Assembly (NCBI RefSeq): GCF_023509035.1
Contig: NZ_CP075583.1
Location: 5,704,001 to 5,768,000 of the forward strand
DNA length: 64,000 nt
Direction of reading: 5' to 3'
Origin: Janthinobacterium lividum
Lineage (GTDB): Bacteria > Pseudomonadota > Gammaproteobacteria > Burkholderiales > Burkholderiaceae_D
Part shown: in pieces, positions 36,287 through 45,157 of the stretch
Layout of the letters: the number at the start of each line of letters is the position of its first letter
Numbering within the stretch: position 1 is the first letter of the stretch
Position numbers and translations under genes: made by a program
Notes under the pieces: model-generated
Database searches by the model: none
What the model was told of the DNA's origin: nothing
Seen by the model: the letters and a program-made list of their open reading frames with translations, nothing else

Positions 36287-37577
36287 ACTGTTCTCCACTT
36301 TGTTCTTTGCTGATGCGCACCAGGTCGACGATGTGCTGGTGCGGCTGCAGGCTGCCCGGCACGCTCTTGAATTCGGCCGCGCCATTGCCGATGACGATGG
36401 TGTCGGCAAAATCGAGCACGTCCTGCATGTTGTCCACCATCAGCTTGGAAATGTGCGGGATCATGTTCAGGATGTAATCCTGGTTGGCGCCCGTCAAGGC
36501 GGCCAGATTGACATTCTTGTCGTACAGCTTCAGCTCATAGCCCTTGCCCAGCAGATACTCGATGACATCGACCAGCGGCGATTCGCGCAAGTCGTCCGTG
36601 CCGGCCTTGAACGAAAAGCCCAGGATGCCCACCTTGCGCGCGCCCTTGTCGACGATCATCTTGATGCCCTTTTCCACTTGCTTCTGGTTCGATGGCAGGA
36701 TGGAATTGAGCAAGGGCAAATCGAGGTCCAGGCTGCGCGCCTTGTAGGTCAGTGCGCGCACGTCTTTCGGCAGGCAGGAGCCGCCGAAGGCAAAGCCCGG
36801 CTTCATGTAGTACGGCGACAGGTTCAGCTTGGTATCCTGGCAGAAGATTTCCATCACCGTGTGGCCATCGATGCCGACAGCCTTGCAGATGTTGCCGATC
36901 TCGTTCGCGAACGCCACCTTGACGGCGTGCCAAGTGTTGTCCGTGTACTTGACCATCTCAGCCGTTTCCACATCCGTGCGCACCAGCGGCGCATCCATCT
37001 TTTCATACAGCTGCACCAGCAGCGCGCCGGCCTTTTCATCGGATTCGCCGATGACGGTCTTCGGCGGATTGTAGTAATCGTAGACGGCCGTGCCTTCGCG
37101 CAGGAATTCCGGATTGTTGCACACGCCGAAATCGACGCCGGCCACCTTGCCCGAGGCCGCTTCCAGGGTCGGAATGACCAGCGAGCGCATGGAGCCGGGC
37201 AGCATGGTCGAGCGCGCCACGACGACGTGGAAGCTATCCTTTTCACGGATGGCGGCGCCGATTTCCTGGCATACCTTGCGCACGTGGCTCAGGTCCAGGT
37301 TGCCATTGAGCTGCGAAGGCGTGCCCACGCAGATCAGCGACATGTCCGAGCCGAAGACAGCGTCGCGCACATCGAAGGTGGCGCGCAAGTGGCCGCTCTT
37401 CACGGTGGCGGCGATCATCTCGCCGATGTCTTTTTCGATGATGGGCGTGGTGCCCTGGTTGATCAGTTCCACCTTGGTCCTGTTCGGATCGACCCCGATG
37501 ACTTCGTGTCCATCCGTTGCCAGGCAACCAGCCGAGACGGCACCCACATAACCCAAACCAAATATGCTAATTTTCAT
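36267..37577 (-). CDS. algD: GDP-mannose 6-dehydrogenase
   Basis: NAD-dependent four-electron oxidation of GDP-mannose to GDP-mannuronate. The 436 residues follow AlgD: dinucleotide site MKISIFGLGYVGAV, central domain with NNPEFLREG, and the catalytic Cys268 in FAFGGSCLPKD, the same number as in Pseudomonas AlgD. The C-terminal substrate domain is complete. It overlaps the lyase gene by 4 bases and the next glycosyltransferase by 20. A UDP-glucose dehydrogenase is the alternative, but the N-terminal and Cys blocks are AlgD-like. Confidence 0.9.
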   Translation of the reverse strand: MKISIFGLGYVGAVSAGCLATDGHEVIGVDPNRTKVELINQGTTPIIEKDIGEMIAATVKSGHLRATFDVRDAVFGSDMSLICVGTPSQLNGNLDLSHVRKVCQEIGAAIREKDSFHVVVARSTMLPGSMRSLVIPTLEAASGKVAGVDFGVCNNPEFLREGTAVYDYYNPPKTVIGESDEKAGALLVQLYEKMDAPLVRTDVETAEMVKYTDNTWHAVKVAFANEIGNICKAVGIDGHTVMEIFCQDTKLNLSPYYMKPGFAFGGSCLPKDVRALTYKARSLDLDLPLLNSILPSNQKQVEKGIKMIVDKGARKVGILGFSFKAGTDDLRESPLVDVIEYLLGKGYELKLYDKNVNLAALTGANQDYILNMIPHISKLMVDNMQDVLDFADTIVIGNGAAEFKSVPGSLQPHQHIVDLVRISKEQSGEQYDGICW

Positions 37578-39595
37578 GTTTTCCTCGTATTTTCTGACAG
37601 ATCAGGGGTAGCCAAACTCAGGTGAAACTCCGTGCGCAAGGTGGCTGCGCCTTGCAGCCGCCCGCGCCAGACCAACACAGGCGCAGCCTGTTTTTCATCG
37701 AAGCGGTGCGAAATCCAGCCCAGCGGCGGATCGTCGCTGCCGCATACCAGATGCACGGAGGCATCCGGCACGGGCGGCAAATGCATGTCCAGCGCGAAGG
37801 CGTCGCCCGCCACGCGCAGTACCTGGCCGTCCAGCTGCACGCGGCAGCGGGGATCGAAGTGCCAGAACAGCTCCACCTCATGCGCGCCCTGGCATTCGAG
37901 CACGTCGTCGACCACGATCCGTGCGGCGCCGGGCGCCACGCGTACGTCGCGCCGGTGCAGCACGGCATCTTTCAAGCCCAGGTAGCCGTCATGGCTGGCG
38001 CTCCAAAATTGCCCTTCGGCATCGTCACGCCAGACAAGACACTGCGCGCTGGCCTTGCGCAGCCACAGGAAGTTGCCGCCGGACTCGGACTGGTCGCGGC
38101 CATCGATGCGCACGGTGTTGTGCGCGCTGGTGCCGCGAAAATAGTCGCGCCACTGCTTTTGCGTGTGGTAGGCATAGGTGCCCGGATCGACCAGCACCAT
38201 CTGGCCCGCCACGGACAAGGTCAGCGCCAGCGCATCGGCGTGGCCGTGCGCGGCAATACCCAGGTAGCCCAGCGGACCGGCGTCGGCGGTCAAGCGCACC
38301 TCGCTTGGCGTGCCGAAACGCGCACCCATCACGTAATAGCCGCCATCGGGGAAGGCGCGCGGCGAGGTATCGGGCGCAGCCTCCGGCAAGGCGTCAAACG
38401 CCTGGTTCCCCGCCGCGCCCAACAGCCAGGCGCTTTTCTCGTCGAAGGTGCGCGCCTTGGCCTTGAAGTCGGCGCGACCGAACAGGGCCGCGCCGCTGGC
38501 CAGCAGCGAGGTGTAGGGATTCGCGCCCGGTGTCTTGTCCCAATGCGCCAGCAGCGCGTCGTCCGCGTCGCCGATCATCGGCACCTCACCCGCCACATTC
38601 GTCATGGCGGCGATAAATTCCAGCATGGCTTCCAGGCGTTGCAAAAAGGCGGCCGAGCGGGGCCGGCCATTCGCGCGGCCCGCCAGCACGCACAGCAGCA
38701 TTTCATCGGCCACCGTGTGCTGATAATAAATGGCTTGCTCGCGGTTCACGCCATCCGGGCCATTCTGTTTCAGCGCCTGCGCTTCCAACTCGCGCTCCGT
38801 CTGCGCCAGCCAGCCGGCACTTTCCGGCCAGCACGGCCATGTGAGCGCGGCGATATGCAAGCCCGTCAACTCGCCAAACAGGTGGTTGTTGGCTGACGAA
38901 TGGCGCGAAAAATGGCCGGCGATGAAATGGCAATGCTGGTAGATGCTGTCGAGCCAGCGCAGCAAAAGGGCTTGCCCTTGCGCGCCCAGGAACAAGGGGC
39001 TATTGATGCCACCGAGCAAATGCCACGCATGCGACCAGCTGATCAGGCGCAAGGCCAGTTCCAGCGCGCTGCTCCAGTTCGGCCCCAGCGGATAAGGGCA
39101 TTGCTGCCACCACGATTCGAGCAAGGCTTGCGCCCCGTGCGCATGGCGCAGGTCGCCGCCGAGGCGGTAAGCCATCGCCAGGTCGGCTACGACCAGGTGG
39201 CGGTTCGGTTCCCACAGACATTTGATGTCGCCGACCACGGCTTCATCGCGGTAATTGAGCGTCTTGCCAAAGCCCAGCGGCACCACGGTGCCCGTCTTCG
39301 GATCGCGGTTCCATTCGGGTGGGAAACCCAGGTCCGCATCGCGCAGGGCAAAGACGTCGAAGCGGCCCGCCAGGAGGCGTTCCGCCGCCGCCAGGTGCGG
39401 CGCCGCATCGATAGGCAAGCCCAGCCATGGAGCACCGAAACGCTGACGCGCGGCAGGCGGCGGCACAGGCGCCAGGCCATAGCCGCGCGCCTGCATCCGC
39501 TGCTGCACGGCATCGCGCACGCGGTGCGCCACTTCGGGCGCCCCCATGGCGCGCAAGCGATTCAGTTTCCAGGACAAGTTGCTCAGCATGGACAT
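37574..39595 (-). CDS. heparinase II/III-family protein
   Basis: Probable polysaccharide lyase of 673 residues. An N-terminal (alpha/alpha) toroid with GKTLNYRDEAVVGDIKCLWE and HLVVADLA is followed by a heparinase II/III beta-sandwich with the key AAHGHADALALTLSVAGQMVLVDPGTYAY, a His/Asp region of the family. Such proteins cleave uronic-acid-containing polymers. No signal peptide is obvious. The start at 39595 leaves 1 base after the amidotransferase stop. In an EPS operon it may trim or edit the polymer. Confidence 0.85.
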   Translation of the reverse strand: MSMLSNLSWKLNRLRAMGAPEVAHRVRDAVQQRMQARGYGLAPVPPPAARQRFGAPWLGLPIDAAPHLAAAERLLAGRFDVFALRDADLGFPPEWNRDPKTGTVVPLGFGKTLNYRDEAVVGDIKCLWEPNRHLVVADLAMAYRLGGDLRHAHGAQALLESWWQQCPYPLGPNWSSALELALRLISWSHAWHLLGGINSPLFLGAQGQALLLRWLDSIYQHCHFIAGHFSRHSSANNHLFGELTGLHIAALTWPCWPESAGWLAQTERELEAQALKQNGPDGVNREQAIYYQHTVADEMLLCVLAGRANGRPRSAAFLQRLEAMLEFIAAMTNVAGEVPMIGDADDALLAHWDKTPGANPYTSLLASGAALFGRADFKAKARTFDEKSAWLLGAAGNQAFDALPEAAPDTSPRAFPDGGYYVMGARFGTPSEVRLTADAGPLGYLGIAAHGHADALALTLSVAGQMVLVDPGTYAYHTQKQWRDYFRGTSAHNTVRIDGRDQSESGGNFLWLRKASAQCLVWRDDAEGQFWSASHDGYLGLKDAVLHRRDVRVAPGAARIVVDDVLECQGAHEVELFWHFDPRCRVQLDGQVLRVAGDAFALDMHLPPVPDASVHLVCGSDDPPLGWISHRFDEKQAAPVLVWRGRLQGAATLRTEFHLSLATPDLSENTRKT

Positions 39596-39596
39596 C

Positions 39597-41465
39597 TCAC
39601 AAATACTGGCGGTGCCAGATTTCCAGGGTGAGCAAGCTCCACAGCAACTTTTCGTGGTTTTGCCGCCCGGCCACGTGTTCCGCCAGCACCTGCTGCAGGG
39701 CTTGCGCATGGTAATAGTGGCGCGTGCGCGACTCGGCGCCCGTCAGGTGTTCGTACAGATAATCCTTCATGGGGCCGCGGAACCATTCGTTGACAGGCAC
39801 GCGGAAGCCCACTTTCGGCCGTTCCAGGATGGCTTGCGGCAGCAGTTGCTTCATGGCTTCGCGCAAGATCCACTTGGTGGTGCGCCCGCGCACGCGGTAC
39901 TCGTCCGGCAGGCTCGACACATACGCGGCCAGCTCGTGGTCCATGAAGGGCATACGCGCTTCCAGCGACGCGGCCATGGTCATGCGGTCGCCCCGCTCCA
40001 GCAGATTGTCGGGCAGCCAGCTCAGCTGATCGAAGCACAGGATGCGGCGCAAGGCGCTGTTGCCCGCACTGCCGCAGCCCAGCGAAGGATCGCGCCGGCG
40101 CGCCGGTGGCTGCATGGCGACCAGGCGCGCACGTTCCTGATCGGACATCATGCCGAACCAGCGCGGCATGCGCTCGTCGAACGCTTCCAGGCCCAGGTTG
40201 ACGATGGCCGTCTTGGCGCGGCGGAAACGGTAGGGCAAGGCGCCGATGGCCGGTTCGATCAAGCTGCGGCGCAGCAGGCCCGGCAGCATCTGGTAATTGC
40301 CCGCATAACGCTCGTACACGTGCTTGGGATAGCCGCCGAGGATTTCATCGGAGCCTTCGCCCGTCAAGACCATCTTGACCGTCTTGCGCGATTCCTTCGC
40401 CAGCAGGTAGATGGGAATGTCGGACGGCTCGGCCACAGGGGCGTCGCGGAAGCGCACGAGGTCGGGCAGCAAGGCGATGACTTGGTCGACGGACACTTCC
40501 AGCTCGTGGTGTTCCGTGGAAAATTGCCGCGCGATATCGGCCGCATACGCCAGCTCGCTGAAGCCACCCTCCTTGAAGCCGACGGAAAAAGTTTTCACGG
40601 GCACGCCAGCATGGCGCGACATCAGCGCCACGATGGCCGAAGAGTCGATGCCGCCGGACAGGAAGGCGCCGAAGGGCACGTCGGAAATCATGCGGATGCG
40701 CACCGATTCATCGAGCTTGTCGAGGAAGGTGGCGACGGGGTCGGCAGGCAACGGCGCCGCCACGCGGGAGCGGCTGTCGGGCGGCGTGTAGTACACGCGC
40801 TCGCGCAGCACGCCGTTTTCCCAGGTGGCCGTGGAACCTGGCGCCAGCTTGCGGATGCCCTGGAATAAAGTGGCCGGGCCCGGCACGTAGCGATAGGCGA
40901 AATAATCCCAGATGCCGGCCTCGTCGGCCTTGGCTGCGATACCGGGAAACGCCAGCACGGCCTTGATTTCCGAGGCAAACAACAAGCTGCCTTCGTACTC
41001 GCATAGAAACAGCGGTTTCTTGCCAAAGGGGTCGCGCGCCATGAATAAACGCTCATGGCGTGCATCCCAGATGGCGAAGGCAAACATGCCGCGGAAATGC
41101 TGCACGCACTCCTCGCCCCATTGCACGTAGGCATGCACGATGGTTTCCGTATCCGATGCCGTGCGGAAATGGTGGCCCAGCGCGATCAGCTCGTCGCGCA
41201 GCGGCTGGAAATTATAGATTTCGCCATTGAAGATGACTTGCACCTGGCCGTCTTCGGTGCCTAGCGGCTGGTGGCCGGTGGCGATGTCGATGATGGACAG
41301 GCGTCTATGTACGAAGCCGACCTTGTAGCGGCCATCCTGGCTGACGGCTTCCAGGTAGCCCGAGTCGTCCGGGCCGCGATGCGCAATCGCGCCCCCCATC
41401 GCATCAAGCAATGGGCACTGCTCGAGCGTCGTGTCATTTAATATAAATCCGGCTATACCGCACAT
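39597..41465 (-). CDS. asparagine synthase-like amidotransferase of the EPS locus
   Basis: Glutamine-dependent amidotransferase, 622 residues. The start at 41465 gives MCGIAGF with the catalytic Cys2. The class II glutaminase domain (1-200) carries HRGPDD and FNGEIYNF; the synthetase domain has the PP-loop LSGGIDSSAIVAL and LTGEGSDEILGGY. Members next to exosortase loci are thought to amidate uronic acids, not to make asparagine; AlgD in the same operon fits that idea. First gene of the operon ending with TIGR03790. Confidence 0.88.
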   Translation of the reverse strand: MCGIAGFILNDTTLEQCPLLDAMGGAIAHRGPDDSGYLEAVSQDGRYKVGFVHRRLSIIDIATGHQPLGTEDGQVQVIFNGEIYNFQPLRDELIALGHHFRTASDTETIVHAYVQWGEECVQHFRGMFAFAIWDARHERLFMARDPFGKKPLFLCEYEGSLLFASEIKAVLAFPGIAAKADEAGIWDYFAYRYVPGPATLFQGIRKLAPGSTATWENGVLRERVYYTPPDSRSRVAAPLPADPVATFLDKLDESVRIRMISDVPFGAFLSGGIDSSAIVALMSRHAGVPVKTFSVGFKEGGFSELAYAADIARQFSTEHHELEVSVDQVIALLPDLVRFRDAPVAEPSDIPIYLLAKESRKTVKMVLTGEGSDEILGGYPKHVYERYAGNYQMLPGLLRRSLIEPAIGALPYRFRRAKTAIVNLGLEAFDERMPRWFGMMSDQERARLVAMQPPARRRDPSLGCGSAGNSALRRILCFDQLSWLPDNLLERGDRMTMAASLEARMPFMDHELAAYVSSLPDEYRVRGRTTKWILREAMKQLLPQAILERPKVGFRVPVNEWFRGPMKDYLYEHLTGAESRTRHYYHAQALQQVLAEHVAGRQNHEKLLWSLLTLEIWHRQYL

Positions 41466-41487
41466 GCTTGGCAACCCCTCTGAAAAA

Positions 41488-42570
41488 TTAGCGCAGCAAC
41501 TCGTGATACGTGCGACGGAAATCGTCCGCCAGGCGCTCGACAGAATAGTGTTCAACAGCACGTGCCCTGCACGCGGCGCCCATGCGCCGCAATAGGCTGC
41601 GATCGCGATCAAGGCACATGATCGCCTCGGCCAGGTGCTGACTCGCATGCGGTGCAACAAATATCCCGTGCACGCCATCCTGCATGACGTCGGGAATGGC
41701 CCCGACGGGGCAAATGAGGGGCACGGTACGCGCTGCCATACTTTCAAGCAAAGAATATGGCAGGCCTTCCCGGTGATAGGTTGGAAAAGCGAAGACGTCC
41801 GCATCATTCCACACGCCAGCTTTTTGCGCACCGAACACTGCGCCGGCGAAGGTAATCACCCCTTCAAGGGCATGTGCCGCGACCAGCGCCTTGAGCCGCG
41901 CCTCGTCCGGTCCGCCGCCAGCGATGACCACGCGCAGGGCAGTACCGGCGCGTACGGCGATCGAGACCGCTTCAACAATATCAAAAATTCCCTTGTTCTC
42001 GGCAAGGCGCCCGACATAGGCAACAGCAAGCGGTGCCATATCGCGCCCCTGGTCTGGCGCGACATCCGGGGCGATGTCAATGGCATTCGGTATGACATCA
42101 AGCCTCAAGGCAGGATCAAAGCGGCGATAGGCACGCAATTCTTCCTGCGCCAGCAGGACAACGCGGTCGGCGCCGCGCAGCACACGCCGCAGCAACGCTG
42201 TACGCACAGGCTTTCCTTCAAAAAACTGCTGCGGCAATGCACCACCATGTACCTGATAAATCACCTTTTTACGCATCAGCTTGGCAATTGTCAGATACGC
42301 GACATCGCGCCAGTAGCTCTTGGGCTCCAGCGAAGTATTCAAATGCACGATCGCTGGACGCTCACGTAACAATGCGATGAAAAACAGGACAGGGCTAGAT
42401 AACAGACGCCACACTTTGCCCGGCAGCGATTCCGCCCTGCCCTCGCTACCGACTTGAAAAAGCACGAAACGAAACTCACGGGGCAACGCCGACTGCAGCA
42501 GCTGATTCAAGTGAGTGCTCACCCCACTGACAGCGCCCAAGGAAGGACCAAGCAACATGATAGTAGTCAT
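41488..42570 (-). CDS. GT4-family glycosyltransferase
   Basis: Glycosyltransferase of 360 residues, GT-B fold. The N-terminus has the acceptor loop LGPSLGAVSGVSTHL; the donor domain has VAYVGRLAENKGIFDIVEAV and FAFPTYHREGLPYSLLESMAA, the Glu-containing motif of GT4. GAGG-like ribosome site just before the ATG. It lies 22 bases upstream of the amidotransferase gene. Substrate not assignable. Confidence 0.87.
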   Translation of the reverse strand: MTTIMLLGPSLGAVSGVSTHLNQLLQSALPREFRFVLFQVGSEGRAESLPGKVWRLLSSPVLFFIALLRERPAIVHLNTSLEPKSYWRDVAYLTIAKLMRKKVIYQVHGGALPQQFFEGKPVRTALLRRVLRGADRVVLLAQEELRAYRRFDPALRLDVIPNAIDIAPDVAPDQGRDMAPLAVAYVGRLAENKGIFDIVEAVSIAVRAGTALRVVIAGGGPDEARLKALVAAHALEGVITFAGAVFGAQKAGVWNDADVFAFPTYHREGLPYSLLESMAARTVPLICPVGAIPDVMQDGVHGIFVAPHASQHLAEAIMCLDRDRSLLRRMGAACRARAVEHYSVERLADDFRRTYHELLR

Positions 42571-42700
42571 ATCCTCGAGTATAATTTATTTCTTAGCAAC
42601 AAGGTTGGCAAAAACACGACATTTTTTGAAAATATATTTATTGTTGTTTAATGACCGTTCGGCCCCCCATGACATAGAAACACCCCCGGCTCCGCTGGCA

Positions 42701-43915
42701 TCACCGGGGAAGCTTGGGCAACAAGGTACGGTAGCGCCTGGCCAGCATGGCGGCCAGCTCGCGGTAGCTGCGCTGCGCTTCGATAAATGCAGGCCCCATG
42801 GCAGCGCGTTTGCGCGCGGCAACCGGATCGGCAAGGATTTCGTTCAGTGCCTGCGCCAGCGCAGCAGGGTCGCTGGCCGTCAGCCAGCCGGCGCCGCTAC
42901 TTTGCAGTACATATACCTGGTCAGGCGTGTCATTCCCCACTGCCGGCATGCCCAGCGCCAGGTACTCGAGCAGCTTGGTGGGAGAACTGACGTCGTACAA
43001 CGTCCCGCGGGGGATGTAGGACACGGCCGCCTCGGCGCCGGCCAGCAATTGCCACGCCTGCGCCGATGGCAGCCAGCCCGTGATGCGCACAGCCTCTGCC
43101 AGTCCGGCCTGGCGCGCATAGTCGAGCAACTGGACCTCGTCGTGTGGCGTGGGTGAATTGCCTATCAACAGCAGACAAGCGGAAGGCGACGTTGCGCGCA
43201 CGATTGCCAGCGCGTCGATCACCCGCTCCAGCTGGCGCGCCTTGTCCAGCGTGCCCAGATAGGCGACCAACGGCACCGCGTCCCAGTCTTCGGGCCGGCG
43301 CGGCGCGAGCTGCGACTTGCCGAGCAGCTCCATATCCACGCCCATCGGCACCGCTGTCATGCGCTGAGCAGGAATACCCTTGGCCTGCAGCACTGCCAGC
43401 ATGGCGTCACTTTGCACGAAAACGTGTTGCGCACGCGGCAACACCACCTTGTACAACAAGGCCTGTTCCAACTGGCCCTTCCATAGCACCAGCCGGCTGC
43501 GCAAGCCTGCGCCGTGCCGCAACTGTTCCTGCGCCCGCTCAATGCGCCCTTCGCTCATCAGATACGATATCCAGTAATAAAAGGGAATGCCCTTACGTCG
43601 GGCGACCAGCATGGCCAGCCAGCCCAGCGGCACCATGTCGCGTACCTGGATAGCATCACACTCGTCCCGTTTCGCTTTCAGCAAAGTGTTTAGGCTCAGC
43701 CACAAATACGCCAGTTCACGACGCACCCGGCTACGCTGATAAGCTGGCCGACGCACCGAGCGGAAGCCTTGCAGGTCGGAAGCGTCGAGAGACGCCTTGC
43801 CGACTACATCGCACAGCACTTGATGCCGGGGCAGATACTTGCCAAACAACACGCTGACGTCGGCGCGGAAAGTGGGCAAGGATTCGGGCACGAACTGCAG
43901 AATTTTTAGAAACAT
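42701..43915 (-). CDS. glycosyltransferase, GT4-like
   Basis: A 404-residue glycosyltransferase with an N-terminal RFRADVSVLFGKYLPRH-type acceptor region (PESLPTFRADVSVLFGKYL) and a donor domain (VAYLGTLDKARQLERVIDAL, YDVSSPTKLLEYLALGMPAVG). The EPTKLLEY-like helix holds the expected Glu. Divergent from the plus-strand glycosyltransferase at 44094. Substrate unknown. Confidence 0.85.
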   Translation of the reverse strand: MFLKILQFVPESLPTFRADVSVLFGKYLPRHQVLCDVVGKASLDASDLQGFRSVRRPAYQRSRVRRELAYLWLSLNTLLKAKRDECDAIQVRDMVPLGWLAMLVARRKGIPFYYWISYLMSEGRIERAQEQLRHGAGLRSRLVLWKGQLEQALLYKVVLPRAQHVFVQSDAMLAVLQAKGIPAQRMTAVPMGVDMELLGKSQLAPRRPEDWDAVPLVAYLGTLDKARQLERVIDALAIVRATSPSACLLLIGNSPTPHDEVQLLDYARQAGLAEAVRITGWLPSAQAWQLLAGAEAAVSYIPRGTLYDVSSPTKLLEYLALGMPAVGNDTPDQVYVLQSSGAGWLTASDPAALAQALNEILADPVAARKRAAMGPAFIEAQRSYRELAAMLARRYRTLLPKLPR

Positions 43916-44093
43916 AGTCGATCAGAAAAATAGCCGGAAATGCAGATAGGGGCCGAAAGCGGCTCACGACAACGGAAAACTGGCTGAATATACCAGCAAT
44001 CAGTAAAAAATTATCTCGAGAACATCTTTTTGCGTGTGCATGACGCTCTGGCGGCAGTTAATGCGATAATTACATCTTTTTGGCGAGGCGTCG

Positions 44094-45083
44094 ATGATGC
44101 ATATTCTGTTGTCGCAAGCTGGCAGCTATCGCGATGTGGTCGATCACTTGCGTCAGCGCGGTGCGCAGGTGATCAGCGTCGGACCGGCAAGCGCCGCTGC
44201 AGGGATACACAGCAAGAAAAGCATTCTGAAGTCTATGTTCTCCCCAGCCTTGCTGCGAGCGCGCGGCGCCTGGACAGCCAGCGACCGCATCCTGGTGGTC
44301 GGCTGGCAATCGCTGCCGATACTTGCCATGATACGCCTCGGAATATTGCCTCGTCCCAAGAAATTGCTGGTCATGGCTTGTTTCATCCATGGGCAGCGGG
44401 CGCGCCGTATTGTCAATCGGGCCTGGCGGTGGCTGCGCTTCCCTGGCATGGGGTTTATCGCCTTCTCGCAAGGCGAAGCCCGCAATCTGATCGACGACGT
44501 CGGCATGGAGGCGGCTGATGTACATTTCCATCTGTGGCGCCAGGCACTCGATGGCCAGGCTGATGCGACGGGCATCGTCGATGATGGCTTTATTTTCAGC
44601 GGTGGTTTTTCCAATCGCGACTATGCACTGCTATTGCGCGCGACGCGCGATATCGATGTGCCACTCTGCATCGTCGCCTCCGCGCACAATCAGATTGATG
44701 TTGCGGATCACCCCCATGTCATGGTGCACCGGGATATTGCTGAACAAGAATTTGAAGCACTGCTGGCGCGCAGCCGGGTCGTAGCCATGCCCTTGAAGAA
44801 TCAAGGGGAGGCCTGCGGTCAGAGCGTGCTTCTACGCGTACTACGCAACGGCAAACCGCTGATTGCGACGCGTCATGAAGCGATCGAAGCCTACCTGGGC
44901 CGCGATTACGGGGGATTCGTCCCCCAGGACGACGCCGACGCCATGCACAGCGCACTGCTACGTGCCCTGCAAGACGCAGATTTCCGGAACACGCTCGGCA
45001 ACCAGATCCGCCAGGCCAATGAGCGCCTGGAACGTAGCAGCAGCCCAGGGGAAGAAATCGAGCGATTTCTGTTATCAGATTAA
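44094..45083 (+). CDS. glycosyltransferase-like protein on the opposite strand
   Basis: The only plus-strand gene in the EPS locus, 329 residues, with a GAGG ribosome site. It has a GT-B-like layout: N-terminal MHILLSQAGSYRDVVDHL, a middle His-containing segment, and a C-terminal donor region (FIFSGGFSNRDYALLLRA, MPLKNQGEACGQSVLLRVLRNGKPLIAT) where GEACGQSVL takes the place of the GT4 Glu motif. Likely a glycosyltransferase; less certain than its neighbours. Confidence 0.6.
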   Translation: MMHILLSQAGSYRDVVDHLRQRGAQVISVGPASAAAGIHSKKSILKSMFSPALLRARGAWTASDRILVVGWQSLPILAMIRLGILPRPKKLLVMACFIHGQRARRIVNRAWRWLRFPGMGFIAFSQGEARNLIDDVGMEAADVHFHLWRQALDGQADATGIVDDGFIFSGGFSNRDYALLLRATRDIDVPLCIVASAHNQIDVADHPHVMVHRDIAEQEFEALLARSRVVAMPLKNQGEACGQSVLLRVLRNGKPLIATRHEAIEAYLGRDYGGFVPQDDADAMHSALLRALQDADFRNTLGNQIRQANERLERSSSPGEEIERFLLSD

Positions 45084-45111
45084 AAAAAAGCCTGCGGCAC
45101 GCCGCAGGCTT
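45081..45111 (-). terminator. terminator of the DUF4962 lyase gene
   Basis: AAGCCTGCGGC pairs with GCCGCAGGCTT around a 2-base loop; on the minus strand a run of eight Ts follows. It also lies right after the plus-strand glycosyltransferase. Confidence 0.85.
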
Positions 45112-45157
45112 ATCAAACCAGGCACTGCATGACAGTGCCTGTATGAACGTCACTTCT